Positions 7,033 through 12,286 of a DNA stretch of 12,286 nucleotides are shown here, piece by piece. A model generated the notes under the pieces. The model saw only the letters and a program-made list of their open reading frames with translations. It made no database searches and was not told the DNA's origin. The position numbers and the translations under genes are program-made. The stretch is from positions 1-12,286 of the forward strand of contig SUVZ01000077.1 of assembly GCA_015061765.1 (NCBI GenBank). Reading direction: 5' to 3'. The stretch comes from Lentisphaerota bacterium. GTDB taxonomy: Bacteria > Verrucomicrobiota > Kiritimatiellia > RFP12 > UBA1067. Within the stretch, counting starts at the first letter, position 1, and each line of letters begins with the position of its first letter.

Positions 7033-9102
7033 ATGAACGTCAAAAATGCATTGGCGATCTCAGTTTTGGCTGCGGCCACGGCGCTTTCCGCGAAGGAGTA
7101 TAGAGGTGTTGTCATTATACGTCCGGAAAATCCAACGCTGAGCGAAGAGTTTGCCGTCAAGGAGTTGCAGTATCACCTTGAAAAGGCGACCGGGAAGATC
7201 GTACCGGTTCTGCCGGAGGCGATGTCGGATGAAGGGGGAAGCAGATTTTATGTCGGTAATGTAAGCGCTTTGACAAATGCCGGTTGCCGCTATGCCGATT
7301 TCGCCGCCGAAGAGCGCTTGGTCAAAGGTGTTGACGGAGATGTGTATCTTGTTGGCGGCGAGCTGCCTGATTTTGACAAGCGTGTGAGCACATCCGGGTA
7401 CAAAAGCGCGTATGGGCTTGCAGGCGGCGGTACGCTTTACGCCGTTTATGATTTTCTAGAAAACGAAATGGGGGTCAGGTGGATTTGGCCAGGGGAATTA
7501 GGTGAAGTGATTCCTCGAAAGGCGATTCCATTGATGGATGGGGTGGAGAGGCGAGGTCGAGAGCCGCTCTTGAAACGTACGCTGCGCGGCGATCTTGAAG
7601 GCTCGAGACGCATTTCCGGTGCCAATAGATTATGGGGATGGAAGCATCCGGTGAATGCCCGTCGGGCAATGGAGGCAAAGCGACTGTGGCTTACCCGTAA
7701 CCGCACGGGTTCGCGACGTGATTTCACGTTTGGTCATGCCTTTGTAGACTGGCATAAACGATTCAAGGACCGTCCTGAAGTCTTTGCCATGCAGCCAACC
7801 GGGCTTCGCGGGCGTTTCGCCGGCACGGATGCCGAAGACACGATAAACAAATATTATCCGCTTTGCGTGGCCAATCCCGCAGTCCACGACATCATAGTCA
7901 GCGGATGGGCGCGGAGTAACAAGAACCGGTTTGCTCCGAATGAGAAACCACCCTGCATAAACTGCTGTGAAAACGATTCCGCTGCGTTCTGTATCTGCCC
8001 GAGGTGCCGTGCCTGGGATGCCGCAGATCCGCTTTTCAGCAAGTCGCCATACTGGTCGGGAGCGTTGAAGGATGTGACAACAAAAGACCGGTTTGCCATG
8101 TGTGAGATAGTGTGGGAAGGTGAGGGGGAATTGGCCCGTGGACACAATCCGCCGTCCATTACCGACCGCTATGTCCGGTTTTACAATACTGTTCTTGAAA
8201 AAGCGCGCTCGGTGCATCCGTTGGCGGAAGTTTGCGCCTATGCCTATGTGAATTACCGTGAACCGCCCAAAGAAGTGCGAGTGTCCGATGGCGTTGTCAT
8301 TTCGTATGTGCCGGCCATTTCATTCCCATACACTAAAGAAAGCAGTGTGGTGTTCCGCAAAGCATGGGCCGGATGGAATAAAATGGGTGCTACTCAGATG
8401 TTCTACCGTCCAAACTACATGTTCAACGGCGGCAATATGCCGTATTCATCGGCAAAGCGCATGGCCGATGACATGAACTTTGCGTATGCACACGGGATGA
8501 TTGCAATCGATCAGGATTCGCTTACCGGAGCGTGGAGCGCACAGGCGATGAAAAACTATGTGGCGGCGCGCATTCTCAGAGAACCAGATGTCACCTACGG
8601 AAAAATGTCCGCGGAATTCTATTCTGCATTCGGTGCGGCGTCGGAGCAGGTGCGTGAATATTGCGAGATGCTCGAGGCGTTGAACGACAGGTTCTCCAAG
8701 GATGAATGGGCGGAAATCGGCAAGCGCAACCGCACCGTGCGCGGCGGTGTTGGCGGCAAGGGGCCGTCTTTCGCTCTCACGTCCGCCGATCTCTATTCCG
8801 AAGAATGGTTTGCCGCCGCTGATGAATTGTTGGTGTCTGCTGGCGCGAAAGTCGCGGGGCGGGAGAAGGAACGTGTGGAATTTCTCCGTAAAGGTTTGAA
8901 GGATGGTCTTCTCACATATCGTACGCGCGTTGCTCAAAAGACCGGAGATGCGGCGGCATTCAAGGCGGCATTCAAAAATCTTGTCGAATATCGGGCTTCA
9001 ATAGAGGCGGATTGCGTGCTGGAGTTAGCGTATTTTTGCGATATGGAAGCGAGCTATAGCGGTTGGCCGCATACTCATCAGAGATATTATCTCCAGAGGT
9101 GA
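7033..9102 (+). CDS. Exported DUF4838-domain protein, predicted glycosidase-like
   Basis: A 689-residue protein with a clear signal peptide (about 1-20, cleavage near LSA/KEY). Residues about 25-165 form an alpha/beta N-domain of the type found before GH20, GH67 and GH89 barrels: it has EEFAVKELQYHLEKATG, then GGGTLYAVYDFLENEMGVRWIWPGELGEVIP. The central region (about 185-500) matches the DUF4838 family, which is thought to be TIM-barrel-like. It contains a cysteine cluster (C308, C311, C312, C320, C322, C325) around the acidic E313-N314-D315, and later IDQDS with D493 and D495. The C-terminal part (about 510-689) is helical. The family is common in glycan-degradation loci, but I know of no secure activity to assign. 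It sits 10 bases after the preceding stop with GGGAGG (7023-7028) as ribosome binding site. E313/D315 and D493/D495 are candidate catalytic or metal-site acids, by inference only. Confidence 0.92.
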   Translation: MNVKNALAISVLAAATALSAKEYRGVVIIRPENPTLSEEFAVKELQYHLEKATGKIVPVLPEAMSDEGGSRFYVGNVSALTNAGCRYADFAAEERLVKGVDGDVYLVGGELPDFDKRVSTSGYKSAYGLAGGGTLYAVYDFLENEMGVRWIWPGELGEVIPRKAIPLMDGVERRGREPLLKRTLRGDLEGSRRISGANRLWGWKHPVNARRAMEAKRLWLTRNRTGSRRDFTFGHAFVDWHKRFKDRPEVFAMQPTGLRGRFAGTDAEDTINKYYPLCVANPAVHDIIVSGWARSNKNRFAPNEKPPCINCCENDSAAFCICPRCRAWDAADPLFSKSPYWSGALKDVTTKDRFAMCEIVWEGEGELARGHNPPSITDRYVRFYNTVLEKARSVHPLAEVCAYAYVNYREPPKEVRVSDGVVISYVPAISFPYTKESSVVFRKAWAGWNKMGATQMFYRPNYMFNGGNMPYSSAKRMADDMNFAYAHGMIAIDQDSLTGAWSAQAMKNYVAARILREPDVTYGKMSAEFYSAFGAASEQVREYCEMLEALNDRFSKDEWAEIGKRNRTVRGGVGGKGPSFALTSADLYSEEWFAAADELLVSAGAKVAGREKERVEFLRKGLKDGLLTYRTRVAQKTGDAAAFKAAFKNLVEYRASIEADCVLELAYFCDMEASYSGWPHTHQRYYLQR

Positions 9103-9128
9103 TGGTAAAAGGCTGATAAGGAAAAAAG

Positions 9129-11279
9129 ATGAAGGTTCCATTCAAGTTGATTTTGGCGGCGGCGTTCTGCGGAGTCGGTGTGTCGGCGGTCAACGCCATG
9201 ATGCAGAAGACGTGTGGAAGCGCCGGGGCGTTTCCTGTCGCCCGCGGTGTGCTGGTGCGGTTTGCCGGGGAAGAGGTTGCGGCAAAATTCACATTCGAAC
9301 GCATGTTTGCCGATGAGCCTATGGCCGAGGTGTCGGCGGCGCAGGGAAAGATACTCGTCAGGGCTACGGATGAGAACCGTGCTGCTGCGGCGGTTGGCCG
9401 GTACATCCGTGAAATTGCGAAAGGGCACTGGAGCCGTTGCGGGAACAGGGTCCCTGAAAGGTGGCCGCTGCCGGAGAAGCCGCTTAAGGTTAAGACGGTG
9501 CTTCCGCATCTTCACGCATACAATTACTGCGTATTCTCGTATTCGTTTGCGTTCTACGGAAAGAATGAATGGCGGGCCAACATCGACAGGCTTGCGCTCT
9601 CCGGCTTCAATTCGGCGCTGGTGCCCACCGGAAATATGAAGGTGTGGCAGCTTTTCATGCGTGATGCAGGTTTTTCGGAAGAGCAGATAGCGGCTTTTAT
9701 TCCTGATGAAACGGCACAGTCCTGGGTTAATTGCGGAGTGATGGAAGGCGTCGGTGCGCCATTCCCGACGGAGCGCATCGATGAAGAGGCGGCGCTTGGC
9801 CGCTGGATTGTCAAAGAGATGCGCGCTCTCGGCATTGAACCGATGCTTCAGGGATTTACGGGGCTTCTGCCAAACAGTTCGACCAATGTGATTTGCGGGG
9901 TGAAATGGCCTGATGCAAGAATTTACGATCAGGGGATTTGGGCGAAAGAACTGAAGCGTCCGGTGCTTTTGGATGCCACGACGGCAGCGTATTCGAAGCT
10001 TGCGAAGCTATGGTACCGGAGACTTTATGAAGTGTATGGTATTCCCGATCCCAAATTCTTCGTAGGTAATCTTTTCAGCGAAGGCGGCGTTGCGAATGAT
10101 GTGGATTGCTCCAAGGTTGCGGCGGCAATGCAGCGTGAGCAGCAGATCGCCGCACCGGGCGCAATCTGGTGCATCAGCTGCTGGGGTAACGCTCCGAGAC
10201 AAGATCTGCTCGACGGTCTTAATCCTGATATAACACGCATAATTGTTCTCGACAAGAACATGGCGAACAGTGGTGTTTTTAAGCGCGGGTTCGGGAAGAT
10301 CACATGGATATGGGGCGAGTTGCTCAACTTCGGCGGGAACGAGGGTATGTACGGCGGGATGGATGCACTCGTCAACATGGGTGGACATTTGAAGGGCGAT
10401 AACGGCAAGACCTTGCGTGGTTACGCATCGGAATCTGAAGGTCTCGATTCCAATCCCGTTTTCTACGACCTTTTCACCGATCAGTTTTTCCGTTATGACG
10501 TCGCCGTTGGAGAAGGTGCGCTCGAGCGCTGGCTTGCGGATTATGCCGTCCGCCGCTATGGAATACGCGATTCGCGGATGGAAAAGGCTCTCGTGCTGCT
10601 GTCTAAATCGATATGGAATGTTGATCGCCTGCAGGAAGGGTGTTCGGAGTCTGTGATCTGCGCCCGTCCGAAGTGGGATGTGAAACGCGCAACGACATGG
10701 GGCAGTCCCGAACCGTTGTATTACGATCCGAAGGATGTGGAAGCCGCGGCGCGGCTCTATCTTGAAACGGCAAAATCCAATCCGGAACTTTTGGATTTGG
10801 AGACGTTCCGTTTTGATTTTACGGATGTGTTCCGCCAGGTTTTTTCCGATAGGGCACGTGCGCTTGTGCCGCGGATGAAAGACGACGAATCAGCTCGGAA
10901 GGAATTTCTTGCGATCATTGAAAGGATGGATTCGCTTTTGGCATGTACCGACGCATTTCGTCTTGATACATGGGAGAACCGCGCCCGTAAGCGCGCAGGC
11001 GCACGCGGCGTGAGGGCTTTGCGCCGTATGTTCACCACATGGATAGAACGGCCGAATTCCCGGCTCAACGACTATGCGCATCATCAGCTTGCCGGGTTGC
11101 TTTCCGGTTACTATGCGCGGCGGTGGAAGATATTTTTTGCGGATTCTGAAAATGCCGAGGCGAAGCTTGACGAGATAGAACGGAATGCTCCGTTCGCAGA
11201 CTGGAAGACTCCGCCCAAAAACGGCAACTTGCTTGAAATCGCTGAGGCTGAATTCTGTGGGGGACCATTCAAAAATTAA
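9129..11279 (+). CDS. Exported GH89 alpha-N-acetylglucosaminidase (NAGLU family)
   Basis: A 716-residue retaining enzyme that removes terminal alpha-linked GlcNAc. A signal peptide (about 1-23, ending VNA) is followed by the NAGLU N-domain (about 30-110), the TIM barrel (about 120-455) and the all-alpha C-domain (about 460-716). By recalled alignment to human NAGLU, the sugar-pocket pattern N-x-C-x-x-SYSF is kept as N132, C134 and Y138 (human N134, C136, Y140). The acid/base is E318 in GNLFSEGG (human E316). The nucleophile is E437 in SEGLDSNPVFY (human E446). LLNFGGNEGMYGG and NDYAHHQLAGLLSGYYARRW are further family hallmarks. Length is close to the human enzyme (743). The start has AAGGA (9118-9122) six bases upstream, and the gene follows the DUF4838 gene by 26 bases. 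Known GH89 substrates are heparan sulfate ends and GlcNAc-alpha-1,4-Gal of gland mucin; the GH2 neighbour slightly favours the second. Confidence 0.96.
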   Translation: MKVPFKLILAAAFCGVGVSAVNAMMQKTCGSAGAFPVARGVLVRFAGEEVAAKFTFERMFADEPMAEVSAAQGKILVRATDENRAAAAVGRYIREIAKGHWSRCGNRVPERWPLPEKPLKVKTVLPHLHAYNYCVFSYSFAFYGKNEWRANIDRLALSGFNSALVPTGNMKVWQLFMRDAGFSEEQIAAFIPDETAQSWVNCGVMEGVGAPFPTERIDEEAALGRWIVKEMRALGIEPMLQGFTGLLPNSSTNVICGVKWPDARIYDQGIWAKELKRPVLLDATTAAYSKLAKLWYRRLYEVYGIPDPKFFVGNLFSEGGVANDVDCSKVAAAMQREQQIAAPGAIWCISCWGNAPRQDLLDGLNPDITRIIVLDKNMANSGVFKRGFGKITWIWGELLNFGGNEGMYGGMDALVNMGGHLKGDNGKTLRGYASESEGLDSNPVFYDLFTDQFFRYDVAVGEGALERWLADYAVRRYGIRDSRMEKALVLLSKSIWNVDRLQEGCSESVICARPKWDVKRATTWGSPEPLYYDPKDVEAAARLYLETAKSNPELLDLETFRFDFTDVFRQVFSDRARALVPRMKDDESARKEFLAIIERMDSLLACTDAFRLDTWENRARKRAGARGVRALRRMFTTWIERPNSRLNDYAHHQLAGLLSGYYARRWKIFFADSENAEAKLDEIERNAPFADWKTPPKNGNLLEIAEAEFCGGPFKN

Positions 11280-11296
11280 CGCGCAAGCTGCGTGTT
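11278..11296 (+). terminator. Stem-loop at the end of the GH89 gene, weak terminator candidate
   Basis: AACGCGC pairs with GCGTGTT (7 pairs, one G-T) around a five-base loop. The stem begins inside the GH89 stop codon. No strong T-run follows, so it is a poor intrinsic terminator and may only protect the 3' end. Confidence 0.25.
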
Positions 11297-11405
11297 GTAC
11301 AGTTTGGGTTAATGTAAATGGATGGGATAGGATTTCGTCCGCACAGTAATCTTGAGAATCAGTCCAAACCATATTCTTATTGATTCACCATCTCATCAGA
11401 AGCAA

Positions 11406-11430
11406 GAGAATTGTTCCGAATCGAATTCTC
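11406..11430 (+). terminator. Possible intrinsic terminator of the glycan operon
   Basis: GAGAATT (11406-11412) and AATTCTC (11424-11430) form a perfect 7-base stem with an 11-base loop, followed by ATTTT. The stem is AT-rich and the T-run short, so strength is doubtful. It lies about 125 bases past the GH89 stop. Confidence 0.35.
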
Positions 11431-11434
11431 ATTT

Positions 11435-11510
11435 TGGGCAACAGGTCGGACGCATGCAATGCGTCCGTCAGGACTAGGGGACGGCGGCAAATCGTGGGCA
11501 ACGAGGACGC
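11435..11510. repeat. Internal direct repeat TGGGCAAC...GGACGC
   Basis: TGGGCAAC followed by GGACGC occurs twice in the same orientation: 11435-11442 with 11448-11453, and 11495-11502 with 11505-11510. The gap inside is 5 bases in the first copy and 2 in the second. The first GGACGC is also one arm of the 11447-11467 hairpin. In the second copy GGGCA (11496-11500) can pair with TGCCC (11511-11515). The combination suggests a structured, possibly dispersed, non-coding element. Confidence 0.4.
11447..11467. repeat. GC-rich palindrome / REP-like hairpin
   Basis: CGGACGCAT and ATGCGTCCG form a perfect 9-base stem with a three-base GCA loop. There is no T-run on either side, so it is not a standard terminator. 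It could be a REP-like unit, an RNA stabilising hairpin or part of a larger mobile repeat. Only this copy is present in the window. Confidence 0.5.
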
Positions 11511-11709
11511 TGCCCCTCCCGTGCACGAGGTTTTGCAAGTGTCATACCAATATAGGACAATTTCTTAACCCTAAAGAAGAATACCGGGAACGGCGGCAGG
11601 AAAACGGCCAGGCGGCTGCCTGCAAAGAGTAAAGTCGCTGGCAAATGACTATACTCTCAAAATTCCAATCTATAAGGAAAAATGTGAGGATAAGTCATCA
11701 GGTGGGGCT

Positions 11710-12159
11710 GTGCATAACTCGATAGCAATGTCGCCCAGGACGACACCAACCGAAATAACAACAGCAAATACAACAGAAATATCGAACCGAAATAGTGCGG
11801 GGGCGGAATCGGATTCGAGCATAGATTTGGCTATAAAGGAGTTTGTTGGAGCCGTGGGGATGGCTGGCAAACAGTATGTTATGTTGAGTGGAATGAGGAG
11901 TTTTCGCCTGTCAATAGAGCTCTTCAGGTATGCGGCATTGCTCCGGGAATACATGCGTATAGAGACAATAATTAAACATTTGCTGTTTCTTTTAAATTTA
12001 TCTCACTTTTTGAAGGGTCTGTTCCTTGATTTTCCAACGATGAGCAAACTGCTGTCACTTCTCAATCGCATTGCGCGTGATCCAAATTTCAATCCACTTC
12101 CAGAACCGGAATCGACAAAGGACAATGCCAGGGCAGTCCGCAAAAAGAAAACTGCATGA
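11710..12159 (+). CDS. Weak hypothetical ORF, orphan (149 codons)
   Basis: An open frame from a GTG to a TGA; the frame itself is open from 11575. I recognise no family. The first half is rich in T, S, N and A with many ACA and ATA codons, unlike the operon. The second half is a leucine-rich, probably helical stretch (IIKHLLFLLNLSHFLKGLFL, about residues 87-106) with a basic end (AVRKKKTA). The start is poorly supported: only G-rich sequence lies ahead of the GTG. An ATG at 11860, inside GMAGKQ, has GGAG eight bases upstream and may be a better start, giving about 99 residues. A minus-strand frame (11670-11954) overlaps the first half and contains a hydrophobic stretch, so coding strand is uncertain. 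It could be a degraded gene, the end of a mobile element, or non-coding. Confidence 0.3.
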   Translation: MHNSIAMSPRTTPTEITTANTTEISNRNSAGAESDSSIDLAIKEFVGAVGMAGKQYVMLSGMRSFRLSIELFRYAALLREYMRIETIIKHLLFLLNLSHFLKGLFLDFPTMSKLLSLLNRIARDPNFNPLPEPESTKDNARAVRKKKTA

Positions 12160-12180
12160 CCTTGACGGTGCGGATCAGGT

Positions 12181-12236
12181 TTCTCTTCCTTCCCTCCTTT
12201 TCCCCGCACCCCTTTTTCTCCCATCCATCTTTTCCA
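12181..12236 (+). other. Polypyrimidine tract
   Basis: Fifty-six bases contain only four purines (12207, 12209, 12224, 12228) on the plus strand; the minus strand is correspondingly purine-rich. It begins about 20 bases after the weak ORF stop. No gene function is evident. Such tracts can form unusual helices or bind RNA-binding proteins, but here it is simply a compositional feature. Confidence 0.65.
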
Positions 12237-12256
12237 TTGCGCTGACGTGCAATGGA
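12235..12256. repeat. Inverted repeat near the window end
   Basis: CCATTGCGC and GTGCAATGG pair over 9 positions (one G-T) around a four-base loop. It directly abuts the polypyrimidine tract and has no T-run after it. It could be a terminus of a mobile element or an RNA hairpin; the window ends too soon to tell. Confidence 0.4.
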
Positions 12257-12286
12257 CACACCAATCACACCCTTAGACAATCACCG

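Larger units (their letters stand above)
11280..11709. other. Intergenic stretch of about 430 bases, stem-loop rich, no convincing gene
   Basis: This stretch between the GH89 stop and the weak ORF holds at least four inverted repeats (11278-11296, 11406-11430, 11447-11467, 11609-11622) and a pair of direct repeats. Two short open frames on the plus strand (about 11380-11568 and 11411-11632) run through these structures. They show no ribosome binding site or recognisable domain, so I do not call them genes. AAGGA at 11674-11678 precedes an ATG (11682) that is followed at once by TGA; this start-stop pair is probably chance. Confidence 0.6.

Noticed and set aside
10245..10275. The GH89 segment VLDKNMANS lacks the glutamate found in VLDLFAES of human NAGLU, suggesting loss of the nucleophile.
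   Set aside because: Counting from human E316 places the nucleophile E446 further on, in MAPEGISQN; the matching window residue E437 is present, so the catalytic pair is intact.
11380..11632. Two short plus-strand ORFs as small proteins.
   Set aside because: They run through palindromes and direct repeats, have no ribosome binding site and show no domain.
11670..11954. Minus-strand ORF of 94 codons with a hydrophobic stretch, as an independent gene.
   Set aside because: No Shine-Dalgarno before its ATG, no recognisable family, and it overlaps the plus-strand frame; kept only as a point of uncertainty.
12150..12190. Possible TPP-riboswitch-like string around GCGGATCAGGT.
   Set aside because: The other conserved thi-box segments are missing on both strands and no thiamine gene follows.

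Overview
The window holds two divergent gene blocks that read as one carbohydrate-utilisation locus of an uncultured-type bacterium. The mix fits the Verrucomicrobiota/Kiritimatiellota/Lentisphaerota group: a histidine kinase with a large periplasmic beta-rich sensor and a PWW-type membrane entry, a secreted DUF4838 protein, a GH89 enzyme, a large beta-helical exported protein, and no SusC/SusD pair. This assignment rests on gene content only and is an inference. No rRNA, tRNA, CRISPR array or recognisable transposase was seen.

Left block (minus strand, 81-2746): a sensor histidine kinase followed by a NarL/FixJ-type response regulator, overlapping by 4 bases (ATGA), so they are probably translationally coupled. 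Centre (2747-2879): a 133-base divergent control region with a good sigma70-like promoter for the kinase, an extended -10 promoter for the enzyme operon, and an 8-base inverted repeat placed so that one bound regulator could both repress the kinase and activate the enzymes.

Right block (plus strand, 2880-11279): four exported proteins with gaps of 12, 10 and 26 bases, each behind its own Shine-Dalgarno. In order they are a GH2 beta-galactosidase-like enzyme (catalytic E367 and E443), a 622-residue beta-helix-like protein of unknown function, a DUF4838 protein (predicted glycosidase-like fold with a six-cysteine cluster), and a GH89 alpha-N-acetylglucosaminidase (catalytic E318 and E437). The simplest joint model is stepwise trimming of an alpha-GlcNAc-capped host glycan: GH89 removes alpha-GlcNAc and GH2 removes the exposed beta-Gal. 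Gland-type mucin is a candidate substrate and heparan sulfate is the main alternative. The two-component system would sense the glycan or its products in the periplasm.

Tail (11280-12286): about 430 bases without a convincing gene but with several stem-loops and an internally repeated GC-rich element, then a weak orphan ORF (11710-12159), a 56-base polypyrimidine tract and a final hairpin. This part differs in character from the operon and may be a dispersed repeat or the edge of another element.
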